Shown here piece by piece: positions 1-9,994 of a stretch of 64,000 nt of DNA; the stretch's first letter is position 1, and the number at the start of each line of letters is the position of its first letter. The position numbers were made by a program, and so were the translations under genes. The stretch comes from Halictus rubicundus (lineage: Eukaryota; Arthropoda; Insecta; Hymenoptera; Halictidae). The notes beneath the pieces are model-generated. The model was not told the DNA's origin and ran no database searches. It saw only the letters and a list, made by a program, of their open reading frames with translations. The DNA lies in contig NW_027489039.1 in assembly GCF_050948215.1 (NCBI RefSeq), positions 1-64,000 of the forward strand, read 5' to 3'.

Positions 1-2998
1 GATAGGATAGAGGATAGGATAGGATAGAGGATAGGATAGAGGATAGGATACGATAGAGAATAGGATAGAGGTTAGGATAGAGGATTGGATAGGATAGAGG
101 ATAGGATAGAGGATTGGATAGGATAGAGGATTTTATAGGATAGAGGATAAGATAGGATAGCGGATAGGATATAATGGAGTATAGGATAGGAATGAGGATA
201 GGATAGCGTTGAGGATAGGATAGGATAGAGGATAGGATAGGATAGAGGATAGGTAGGATAGAGAATAGGTTAGGATAGAGAATAGGTTAGGATAGAGGAT
301 AGGATAGGATAGAGGATAGGATAGGATAGAGGATAGGATAGGATAGAGGATAGGAGAGGATAGAGGATAGGTTAGGATAGGGGATAAGATAGGATAGAGG
401 ATAGGATAGGATAGAGGATACGATAGAGGATTGGTTAGTATAAAGGATAGAGAGGATAGAGGATAGGATAGAATAGAGGATACGATAGGGATTGGATAGG
501 ATAGAGGACAGGAGACGATAGAAGATAAGATAGGGGATTGGATAGGATAGAGGAAAGGAGACGATAGAAGATAAGATAGGGGATTGGATAGGATAAAGGA
601 AAGGAGACGATAGAGATTGGATAGGATAAATGATATAATAGGAAAGAGGATAGGATATGAAAAGAGGATACGACATTAAAGAGGATAGGACAGGATAGAG
701 GATAGGATAGGATAGAGGATAGGATAGGATACAGGACAGGATAGGATAGAGGATAGGATAGGATAGAGGATAGGTTAGGATAGAGGATAGGATAGGATAG
801 AGGATAGGATAGGATAGAGGATAGGATAGGAAAGAGGATAGGATAGGATAGAGGATAGGTTAGGATAGAGGATAGGATAGGATGGAGGATAGGATGGGAT
901 AGAGGATATTATAGGATAGAGGATATGATAGGATAGCGGATAGGATATAATGGAGTATAGGATAGGAATGAGGATAGGATAGCGTTGAGGATAGGATAGG
1001 ATAGAGGATAGGATAGGATATAGGATAGGTTAGGATAGAGGATAGGATAGGATAGAGGATAGGATAGGAAAGAGGATAGGATAGGATAGAGGATAGGTTA
1101 GGATAGAGGATAGGATAGGATAGAGGATAAGATAGGATAGAGGATAGGATAGGATAGAGTATAGAATAGGATACAGCATAGGATAGGATAGGATTGAGGG
1201 CAGTATAGGATAGAGAATAGGTTAGGATAGAGGATAGGATAGGATAGAGGATAGGATAGGATAGAGGATAGGATAGGATAGAGGATAGGAGAGGATAGAG
1301 GATAGGTTAGGATAGGGGATAAGATAGGATAGAGGATAGGATAGGATAGAGGATACGATAGAGGATTGGTTAGTATAAAGGATAGGAGAGGATAGAGGAT
1401 AGGATAGGATTGAGGATAGGATAGGATAGAGGATAGGATAGGATAGAAGATAGGATAGGATAGAGGATAGGATAGGATAGAGGATAGGATAGGATAGCGG
1501 ATAGGATATAATGGAGTATAGGATAGGAATGAGGATAGGATAGGTTTCAGGATAGGTTAGGATAGAGGATAGGAAAGGATAGGATAGAGGATAGGATAGG
1601 ATAGAGGATAGGAGAGGATAGAGGATAGGATAGGATAGAGGATAGGATAGGATAGGGGATAGGATAGGATAGAGGATAGGATAGGATAGAGGATAGGATA
1701 GGATAGAGGATAGGATAGAGGGTTGGTTAGTATAAAGGATAGGAGAGGATAGAGGATAGGATAGGATTGAGGATAGGATAGGATAGAGGATAGGATAGGA
1801 TAGAGGATAGGATAGGATGGAGGATAGGATAGGATAGAGGATACAATATTATAGAGGATAGGACAGGATAGAGGATAGGATAGGATAGAGGATAGGATAG
1901 GATAGGATAGAGGATAGGTTAGGATAGAGGATAGGATAGGATAGAGGATAGGATAGGATAGAGGATAGGATAGGATAGAGGATAGGATAGAGGATAGGAT
2001 AGAGGATAGGATAGAGGATAGGATAGAGGATAGGATAGGATAGAGGATAGGATAGAGGATAGTATAGGATAGAGGATAGGATAGAGGATAGGATAGGATA
2101 GAGGATATGATAGAGGATAGGATAGAGGATTGGATAGGATAGAGGATATTATAGGATAGAGGATATAATACGATAGCGGATAGGATAATAATGGAGTATA
2201 GGATAGTAATGAGGATAGGATAGCGTTGAGGATAGGATAGGATAGAGGATAGGATAAGCGTTGAGGATAGGATAGGATAGAGGATAGGATAGGATAGAGG
2301 ATAGGTTAGGATAGAGGATAGGATAGGATAGAGGATAGGATAGGATAGAGGATAGGATAGGATAGAGGATAGGATAGGATAGAGGATAGGATAAAGGATA
2401 GGATACGATAGAGAATAGGATAGAGGTTAGGATAGAGGATTGGATAGGATAGAGGATAGGATAGAGGATTGGATAGGATAGAGGATTTTATAGGATAGAG
2501 GATAAGATAGGATAGCGGATAGGATATAATGGAGTATAGGATAGGAATGAGGATAGGATAGCGTTGAGGATAGGATAGGATAGAGGATAGGATAGGATAG
2601 AGGATAGGTTAGGATAGAGAATAGGTTAGGATAGAGAATAGGTTAGGATAGAGGATAGGATAGGATAGGATAGGATAGAGGATAGGATAGGATAGAGGAT
2701 AGGAGAGGATAGAGGATAGGTTAGGATAGGGGATAAGATAGGATGGATAGGATAGGATAGAGGATACGATAGAGGATTGGTTAGTATAAAGGATAGGAGA
2801 GGATAGAGGATAGGATAGAATAGAGGATACGATAGGGGATTGGATAGGATAGAGGACAGGAGACGATAGAAGATAAGATAGGGGATTGGATAGGATAGAG
2901 GAAAGGAGACGATAGAAGATAAGATAGGGGATTGGATAGGATAAAGGAAGGAGACGATAGAGATTGGATAGGATAATGATAATAGGAAAGGACAAGTA
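1..2998. repeat. GGATA-type satellite, left block, with a 2355-bp higher-order repeat
   Basis: Tandem satellite built from the 17-bp monomer ATAGGATAGGATAGAGG and 12-bp relatives. The first ~60 bases recur from 2356 with one mismatch, and the similarity continues to about 650 and 2998, giving a higher-order offset of 2355 bp. The variant block GCGGATAGGATATAATGGAG occurs near 160, 935, 1498 and 2517, with a slightly changed copy near 2172. GGTTAGTATAAAGG variants occur near 433, 1367, 1714 and 2780. No gene is seen. Minus-strand open frames here only reflect the stop-free monomer. Confidence 0.95.
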
Positions 2999-5399
2999 AA
3001 GAGATCCCTCAGGATAGACAGGATAGAGGATAGGATAGACGATAGAGGATAGGATAGGATAGAGGATAGGATAGAGGATAGGATAGGATAGAGGATAGGA
3101 TAGGATAGAGATAGATAGGTTAGAGGAATAGGTTAGGATAGAGAATAGGTAGGATAGAGATAGGATAGGATAGATAGGATAGGATAGAGGATAGGATAGG
3201 ATAGGATAGGATAGAGGATAGAGGATAGAGATAGGATAGGATAAGAGGATAGGTTAGAATAAGGATAGGAGAGGATAGAGGATACGATAGAGGATTGGGT
3301 TAGTATAAGGAGAGGATAGAGATAGGATAGGATGAGGATAGGTAGGATAGAGGATAGGATAGGATAGAAGGATAGAGGATAGGATAGGATAGGATAGAGG
3401 AGGACTAGGATAGGATAGAGATAGGAATAGGGATTGGATGGATAGGAAGGAGACGATAGAGATAGGATAGGATAGATGATACGGACTAGGATAGGATATG
3501 ATAGAGGATACGACTATTATAGAGGATAGGACAGGATAGAGGATAGGATAGGATAGAGGATAGGATAGGATACAGGATAGGATATAGGATAGAGGATAGG
3601 ATAGGATAGGATAGGATTAGGATAGGCGATAGATAGGATAGGATAGGAGAGGATAGAGGAAAGGATAGAATAGAGGATACGATAGGGGATTGGATAGGAT
3701 AGAGGACAGGAGACGATAGAAGATAAGATAGGGGATTGGATAGGATAGAGGAAAGGAGACGATAGAAGATAAGATAGGATGGATAGGATAAGGATACGAT
3801 AGAAATGGATAGGATAGAATGATATAATAGGAAAGAGAGATAGGATAAGGATACGACAAGAAAGGATAACTGACATTAAAGAGGATAGAGATAGGATAGA
3901 TAGGGATAGAAGGGATAGGATAGGATAGAGGATAGGATAGGATAGAGAGGATAGGATAGGAGATAGGATAGGATAGGATAGGATAGAGGATATAGGATAG
4001 AGGATAGGATAGAGATAGATTGGATATAAAGAGATATTATAGGATAGAGATATGATACGATAGCGGATAGGATATAATGGAGTATAGATAGTAATGAGGA
4101 TAGGATAGCGTTGAGGATAGGATAGGATAGAGGATAGGATAGCGGATAGGTTAGGATAGAGGATAGAGGATAGAGAGATAGCGATAGGATAGGATAGAGA
4201 TAGGATAGGATAGAGAGTAGGATAGGATAGAGGATAGGATTAAGAGGATAGGATAGTAATCAGATAGGAGATAGGATAGGATAGAGATAGGATAGGATAG
4301 GATATCGAATAGGATCAGGATCTTCTAGATAGGATAGAGATAGGATAGGATAGGATAGAGGATAGGATAGGATAGAGGATAGGATAGGATAGAGGATAGG
4401 ATAGGATAGAGGATAGGATAGATAGAGGATAGGATAGGATAGAGGAGGATAGGATAGAGGATAGATATAGGATAGATAGAGATAGGATTGGATAGAGGAT
4501 AGGATAGGATAGAGGATAGGATAGGATAGAGGATAGATAGGATAGGATAGGATAGGATAGGATAGGATAGACTGCTAGGATAGGATAGAGCTGATAGGAT
4601 AGAGACTAGAGGATAGAGATAGGATAGAAGGATAGGATAGGATAGGTAGGATAGGATAGAGGATAGGATAGGATAGAGGATAGGATAGGATAGAGGATAG
4701 GATAGAGGATAGGATAGGAATCGGATAGGATAGGATAGATAGGATAGGATAGGATAGAGGATAGGATAGGATAGAGGATAGGATAGGATAGAGATAGGAT
4801 AGGATTGAGAGGAAGGAATAGGATAGAGGATAGGATAGGATAGAGATAGGATAGGGGATTGGATAGGATAGAGGACAGAGACGATAGAGAATAGGGGATT
4901 GATAGGATAGAGGAAAGACCGCGGCTCGCTCACTCGCGCACTGATAGGATAGATGATATTATAGGAAAGAGGATAGGATATGATAGAGGATACGATATTC
5001 TAGAGGATAGGATCAGGATAGAGTATAGGATAGGATAGAGGATCAGGATAGGATACAGGATAGTATAGATAGAGGATAGGATAGGATAGAGGATAGGATA
5101 GGATAGAGGATAGGATAGGATACGAGGATAGGTTAGGATAGAGGATAGGTTAGGATAGAGGATAGGACAGGATAGAGGATAGGATAGGATAGAGGATAGG
5201 AGAGGATAGAGTATAGTTAGGATAGGATAAGGATAGAGGATAGGATAGGATAGAGGATAGGATAGAGGATTGGCTTAGTATAAAGGATAGGAGAGGATAG
5301 AGGATAGAATAGGATTGAGGATAGGATAGGATAGAGGATAGGAGAGGATAGAGGATAGGATAGGATAGAGTATAGGATAGATAGAGGATAGGATAGGAT
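2999..5399. repeat. Irregular, error-rich stretch of the same satellite
   Basis: The same satellite continues up to the retroelement, but monomers here are repeatedly shortened or extended by one or a few bases (for example GAGATAGATAGG and TAGATAGG forms), and single foreign bases are scattered through it. Short non-satellite interruptions occur, such as GATCCCTC near 3002 and GATCAGGATCTTCTAG near 4314-4329. Elsewhere in the window the monomer is far more regular. This may be a decayed array edge or a low-quality, poorly polished part of the assembly. No gene is seen. Confidence 0.85.
4919..4943. other. 25-base GC-rich insertion of unknown origin in the satellite
   Basis: A GC-rich segment that begins CCGCGGCTCGCTCACTCG interrupts a recognisable satellite block. 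In other copies (for example about 10447-10490), GGAAAG is followed by GAGACGATAGAGATTGG and then ATAGGATAGATGATATTATAGG. Here the middle 17 bases are replaced by 25 unrelated bases, and the flanks are otherwise conserved. It is too short to identify. It could be filler DNA from a repair event or a read or assembly artefact. Confidence 0.6.
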
Positions 5400-5823
5400 G
5401 GGACCGAGGGGATATGGGCCTTAGTAGTGGTGACTCGGATCCACCTACTAGGTATGCCACAGTGGTGGCGGTACCAAACCTCCCCTCCACATCCCTCTAC
5501 GCTCCACCTCCTCGTGGTGGTCCCTGGGACCCACATAGTTGTGTGTTGCTAACGGAGCGAGGGGTATTCCGCGGGAAGTAGTCCCTAATGATGTGTGAGG
5601 CGATGCCGGCGGGATCTTCGGATCCTGGCAGGGCCTCCCTTGCCGGTAAGGCTCACCCGGAGGGATGAAAAACCGCGGAATGGGTCCTGCGATAACGACC
5701 GGGGAGGTCGCCGCAGGGCCCTTGCCGTAAACCGGTGGTCATGTTTTACCGGAACGGTGGTCTTGCCTTAACCGGCCGGGCCGCGAGGATGATAACCTCT
5801 ATAAAAAATCCCCCACCCTAAGC

Positions 5824-5897
5824 TTGGTGCGCGGTGAGAGGGTACGCCCTTGTTACAGGGCGTGGCTGGTGGGGTACATCAGCCACTAGCGCACCAA
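5824..5897 (+). other. Predicted branched RNA structure in the retroelement leader
   Basis: TTGGTGCGC (5824-5832) is perfectly complementary to GCGCACCAA (5889-5897). The enclosed region has two more hairpins: ACGCCCT (5844-5850) with AGGGCGT (5857-5863), loop of six, and TGGCTG (5863-5868) with CAGCCA (5880-5885), sharing one base with the previous stem. Together they form a three-way-junction-like fold just upstream of ORF1. It lacks a T-loop and other tRNA marks. A function in translation, packaging or RNA processing is only a guess. Confidence 0.55.
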
Positions 5898-5937
5898 CGT
5901 CTGGATACCTGGCGAACTCCAGCGGAAATTAGCCTTA

Positions 5938-5962
5938 CCCGGGCAAGGAGGCTCTGCCCGGG
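5938..5962 (+). other. GC-rich hairpin upstream of the ORF1 start
   Basis: CCCGGGCA (5938-5945) pairs perfectly with TGCCCGGG (5955-5962) around a nine-base loop AGGAGGCTC, ending 38 bases before the ORF1 ATG at 6001. The stem is strong enough to affect ribosome scanning, but any regulatory role is inferred. An in-frame GTG at 5968 lies between the hairpin and the ATG; the ATG is preferred as start. Confidence 0.5.
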
Positions 5963-6000
5963 CGGACGTGTTTTTTCCTGCCAATCTCGTGGGACCAGAA

Positions 6001-8165
6001 ATGGAAACAAATAACGAAAAAAATCTCGATGTTGTGGGGGAGGCTGCCGATACGGCAGCAGCGACGGTGGGGGAAGAGACGGCAGCAGTCACTGCCGGGG
6101 AGGGGATGGCAGCGGTTACTGCCGGGGAGGACGCGGTCGTGGTCATCGCGGACGAGGACTCGGATGGGGATGAAACAATCATCTCCATCTCGAGCTCCGT
6201 CGGCTCGATCGTGACGCGCGGGGGCGCGGAGAAGCGGGGCGCGACATCTGGGGTCTCTGACCCCAAGCGTGCCCGGTTAGAGGGGGGGCAGCACACCCGC
6301 GGCGGGTCGGTGTCGCGGACGGACCCCGGGGAGGGCTCGTCGGGGACGCCCATCATGGATCTGGCCCTCGGCGGCCGCGCCGAGAGGAGTCAGAAGAGGA
6401 GGGTCGGTGACCTCATCGAGCTGGGTGGGAGGATGCCGACAGCGGCAGCTAGTAGGGGAGGTGGAGGAGGCGATGTTGAGGGTGGAGAGAGTCTCCACCG
6501 TCTCAAAGGGCCTCAAGGGGGACCTGGCTAAAGACTTGCGGGATTGTTCTGCAGTCGCCAGGGCCCACTGCACCACCTTGATGCAGCGGTGCTTTACCGG
6601 GATGGCGTGGCAGGGGAGCCAGGAGGTGGCCCGTCTCCGCGAGCAGAACGCGGCCCTCGCGAAGGAGGCGGGTGACCTCCGGTCGAGGCTCCGGTCAATG
6701 GAGGCCGGGCGGCGGGCGAACACCGACAGCGGTCGCCGGGCGGGACATGCGCCAATAGGGGAAGCGCCCCCCGCCTCCTCGACAGCGGGGGTCCGTACGC
6801 GGGGGACGGAGGCGATGGGGTCGTCGGGGGAGGGAGTGGGAGTTTTGGACTCCGAAGCCCTGCTTCTCCGGGTCGGCGCGCTGATAACGGCCAGGAACCG
6901 GGAGCTAGAGGCCCGGATGGAGGAGCGGTTCCGGACGATTCTGGCCGGGTTGGCCCCGGGCCTCCGGGCGGAGGGTAAATCGGCGCGCGAGGCGACGCCG
7001 GTGGCTTCTCTGCCGGCGACGTCTGTCACCAAGGGGACTGGACCGGTGGTCGTGTCCAACGTGAGGGTGGTGCCCCCCGTTGTCATTCCGCCACCGGTCG
7101 TCCCGGCCTCGTGGATGGAGGTGACGAGCAAGGCGGCGAAGAGGGCCAAGAAGAAGATGGCCGCGGAGGAGGCTGCGGCGAGAGCAGTCGCGGCCGAGGC
7201 AGCTGCCGCCGCTTCACGGCTGCAGGCTGCGAGGGAGCCGAGGGCGGCGGGCGGCGCACGAGTGCAGGGCGGCGCGAGCGCGGCGAAGCCCGCCGCCGGG
7301 AGGGACGGTGGCCTGGGACGCACCCCCAGAACCGGAGCAGTGGCCATCACCATCCCCGAGAGCTGCAAGCTCACTTATTCGGAGGTGATGGCCAGGGCAA
7401 AAGAGAGGGTGGACCTCAAGGCTATCGGGATCGAGTCGGGGGTGCTTCCCAGGCGGTCGAAAACCGGCGGGATCCTCCTGGAGGTCAGGGGCACGGGGTG
7501 CCAGGAGAAGGCACGGGCCCTCTCCGGGGAGGATCGCCGAGGCGCTTGGGGGGACCGGGGTTAAGGTCTCCCAGGCGGTCAAGCGGGGCGAGGTGCGCGT
7601 GGCGGGCCTGGACGACTCGGTGTCGTCCGGGGACGTAGCGGTGGCGCTGGCGGCGGCGGGGGGGTGTTCCGCGGCGGAGTTCCGGGTCGGCGAGATCCGA
7701 GACCCGCCTCGGAGCAGGCGCTGGGCTCCTGTTGGGCCCAGGGCCCCCTCGCGGCCGTCAAGAAAGTGGTGGCGGGAGGCCGGCTGCTGGTCGGCTGGTC
7801 CTCGACCCGCGTCGAGGCGCTGAGGGAGCGGCCCCTCCAATGCTTCCGTTGCTTGGAGACGGGGCACACGCGGGCGACATGCAAGAGCGCGGTCGACAGA
7901 GGCGCGTTGTGCTACCGCTGCGGGTCGGCGGAGCACCGGGCTTCGGCCTGCAAGGCCGCCCCCAGGGTGTCCGCTCTGCGCGGACCTGGGGAGACCATCG
8001 GGCCATAGATTCGGGGCCAAAGCGTGTGCCCCGGCTCCCAAGAGGGGCCGCGCGGCGACGAAAGAGAAGGGCGCGTCTGGGGCTGCATCCGCGCAGCGGC
8101 CGCAGACGGCGCCGGGGGCCCGACCCTCCCAGGGAGGGGACTCTGCAGAGCCCATGTTAGAGTAG
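6001..8165 (+). pseudogene. ORF1 (gag-like nucleic-acid-binding protein) of the R1-like element, frameshifted
   Basis: ORF1 of R1-clade elements encodes a gag-like protein that binds element RNA and helps form the RNP; that role comes from family knowledge. The start is ATG at 6001 (METNNEKN), followed by an acidic Ala/Thr/Glu-rich N-terminus. A basic stretch (SQKRR) lies near 6388-6402. A probable coiled coil (EVARLREQNAALAKEAGDLR) lies near 6625-6685 and an Ala/Lys-rich linker near 7110-7260. Three C-terminal zinc knuckles end the protein, and the frame closes at TAG 8163-8165. The reading frame changes near 6445-6460, 7520-7532, 7701-7712 and 7957-7967, mostly in or beside G or C runs. No in-frame stop was noticed inside the homologous segments, so the frame changes could be assembly indels. 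About 720 codons are spanned, on the long side for this family. Confidence 0.8.
7841..8027 (+). other. Triple zinc-knuckle region of ORF1
   Basis: Three Cys/His motifs in a row. CFRCLETGHTRATC (7841-7882) and CYRCGSAEHRASAC (7910-7951) both fit CX2CX4HX4C. The third, CPLCADLGRPSGHRFGAKAC (7968-8027), fits CX2CX8HX6C and lies one frame over from the first two because of a shift in the C run near 7960. Three knuckles with a longer third motif are a common ORF1 ending in R1-clade elements. They bind nucleic acid in related proteins. Confidence 0.85.
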
Positions 8166-9994
8166 GTACTTTTAATCCTACTCCGGTTCTGCAGGCGAAC
8201 CTCAACCACTCGCGCGCGGCACAGGACCTGTTTGTCCAAGCCGTGCGCGAGTGGGGGGCTGGGCTGGCAGTTGCGGCGGAGCCGTACGCAATCCCCGAAC
8301 ACCCCTTCTGGGTGGGGGACGAGATCGGCTCCGTAGTAATAGTGGCGGGAAGCCGCCCCGGGTCCCCGTCGGTCTCCCTTCTGGAGCGGGGCGAGGGATT
8401 CGTGGCGGTGCAATGGGGGACATCGCGGTTGTCGGGATCTACATCTCGCCGAGCTGTGGCCTCGATCAATTTCGGGGGTTCCTGGGTGGGCTGAACAGCT
8501 GCATCGCGCGGTGCAGCGCCCGCCCGGTTCTCGTTTTGGGAGACTTCAATGCCCACGCGGTATCGTGGGGGAGTCCCAGGACGACCACTAGGGGTAGCGA
8601 GGTGTTAACCTGGGCGGCCGGCCTGGATCTCCGGTTGATTAACCGGGATTCACGCCGACGTGCGTGCGTCCGCAGGGGGTCTCGATTGTCGACCTGACAT
8701 GGGGGACACCCTCGGCCGTGCGCCGGGTGTCGGGATGGAGGGTGGCCGAGGAGATAGAGATTGCGTCAGACCATACGCCCATCGTCATGGACGTGTGGCC
8801 CACCCTCCACGCGCGGGATTCCCGGCCGGGCCGGGGGGACCGAAGGCCGCGATGGGCCTTGAAGCGGCTGGACGCGGACGCGTTCGGGGCCGCGGTAGCC
8901 GCGGCGACATGGACGGGGCCGGCCCTGTCCGAGCTGGCGCCTGCGCAAGGGGCGAGGCGGCTGCGGGAGGTAATGACGGCGGTGTGCGACACCGCCATGC
9001 CCCGCAGCCGGTTCGCCCCCAGGAGGGCGGCGTACTGGTGGTCCGCCGGCATTGCGGAGCTCCGGCGTGCCTGCAATGCCGCGCAGCGTCGGCACGGCCG
9101 AGCGCGTAGGAGGCGCGACGACGAGGAGGCGACGGCGAGGCTCGGCGGGGGAGTACCGAGCCGCGCTCGGGGTTCTCCGCAGGGCTATCGCGCGGGCCAA
9201 GGCCGACGCGTGGTCGGAGCTCGTCGGCATGGTGGACTCCGATCCATGGGGGCGCCCGTACAAGCTTGTCATGAACAAGCTGCGCGCGTGGGCGCCTCCG
9301 GTGACGGAGTCGATGGACCCCCACCTGCTCGAGGGAGTGGTGGCGTCCCTCTTCCCGCGAGGGGGGACAACTGCGCCGCTCCCATTGGGAACAGGAGCCT
9401 CTCTCCTGGTCCGCAGAGTGGGAGGTGGCGGCCGGCGAGCTGGGTGAGGCGATGGCCAGGGCGCGGCGGGTGGGCCGCAAGGCCCCGGGCCCGGACGGGG
9501 TGCCGGGCCGCGCGTTGGTCTTGGCCCTGGAGGGGGGACTCGCCGCCGAACTCCGGCAGCTGTATAACGGCTGTCTGAGGGAGGGGGTGATCCCCACGGA
9601 GTGGAAGTCGGGCAGGTTGGTCCTCCTTCCGAAGGGGGGCAAGTGCCGGGACTCGCCCTCAGGGTACCGGCCAATTTGTCTGCTGGACGAGGCGGGGAAG
9701 TTGTTCGAGCGCGTACTCGTTGGACGCCTCGTCCGGCACCTGTCGGCGGGAGGGGTCCCCGATCTGAGCGGGGTTCAATTCGGCTTCCGGGAGGGTCTCT
9801 CCACCGTCGACGCTATTCGGCGGGTGAGGGCTCTCTCGGAGGCCTGTACGAGGGGGGGCGGTGTTGCGTTGGCGATATCCTTGGATATCGCTAACGCGTT
9901 CAACACCGTCCCCTGGGATCGGATAATGGAGGCCCTGGTCTTCCACCGGGTGCCTCTGTATCTCAGAAGGGTGATCGGGAGCTATCTCTCCGAC
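8150..9994 (+). pseudogene. ORF2 (endonuclease + reverse transcriptase) of the R1-like element, frameshifted and truncated in the RT domain
   Basis: ORF2 normally nicks the target and copies element RNA at the nick (target-primed reverse transcription). The APE-type endonuclease comes first: QANLNHS near 8190-8210, AEPY near 8275-8287, GDFNAH at 8539-8556 and SDH at 8766-8774, which are the expected catalytic-site motifs in order. The RT begins with GRKAPGPDGVPG near 9470-9505, then LPKGGK and SGYRPICLLDEAGKLFERVL near 9626-9716, VQFGFREGLSTVDAI near 9770-9815, and motif A SLDIANAFNTV with its catalytic Asp at 9884-9886. Homology stops after IGSYLSD at 9994. Motif B, the YxDD box, thumb and C-terminus are absent, so about 615 codons remain of the roughly 1,000 or more usual for the family. 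Frame changes lie near 8414-8419, 8649-8655, 9144-9151 and 9361-9366. No clear ATG is seen; the frame overlaps the end of ORF1. Confidence 0.85.
8178..8800 (+). other. APE-like endonuclease domain coding segment
   Basis: This part of ORF2 holds the ordered endonuclease motifs: the Asn of QANLNH, the Glu of AEPY, the Asp/Asn of GDFNAH and the Asp-His of SDH. In R1-clade elements this domain determines target choice, so it is the part most likely to explain why the element lies in this satellite. Two frame changes (8414-8419 in a G run and 8649-8655) interrupt it. The visible catalytic motifs themselves are intact. Confidence 0.8.

Larger units (their letters stand above)
5400..6000 (+). promoter_or_regulatory. 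5' leader / untranslated region of the retroelement
   Basis: About 600 bases lie between the satellite junction and the first good ATG of ORF1, with no convincing coding frame of their own. In non-LTR elements this region normally carries an internal promoter and translation signals; that role is inferred here. Several stem-loops are visible: a GGATC/GATCC stem with a TTCG tetraloop at 5612-5625, a branched structure at 5824-5897, and a GC-rich hairpin at 5938-5962. A TATAAAAA string lies at 5800-5807, but nothing shows that it is used as a promoter. It is uncertain whether the 5' end is complete. Confidence 0.65.

Noticed and set aside
1..5399. True (TTAGG)n telomere
   Set aside because: GGTTAGG appears only as isolated variants. 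No run of consecutive TTAGG units was seen anywhere in the window.
5800..5807. TATA box for the retroelement
   Set aside because: TATAAAAA is present, but it lies 400 bases inside the element and no start site or downstream element supports its use; it is noted only within the leader entry.
5824..5897. Possible tRNA (74 bases, branched fold)
   Set aside because: The closing stem is 9 bp, there is no T-loop GTTCRA motif, no anticodon arm of the right size, and only two inner hairpins.
6277..7374. 365-codon open frame on the minus strand of the retroelement
   Set aside because: It is a shadow frame in GC-rich coding DNA. The + strand here carries ORF1 with a coiled coil leading to the zinc knuckles; the minus frame shows no recognisable domain.
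7214..8413. 399-codon minus-strand frame across the ORF1/ORF2 junction
   Set aside because: It lies opposite the zinc knuckles and the start of the endonuclease, which are clear on the + strand. Long open antisense frames are expected at this base composition.
8766..9674. 302-codon minus-strand frame opposite endonuclease and RT
   Set aside because: Arg/Pro-rich low-complexity translation with no domain; the + strand has catalytic motifs in order.
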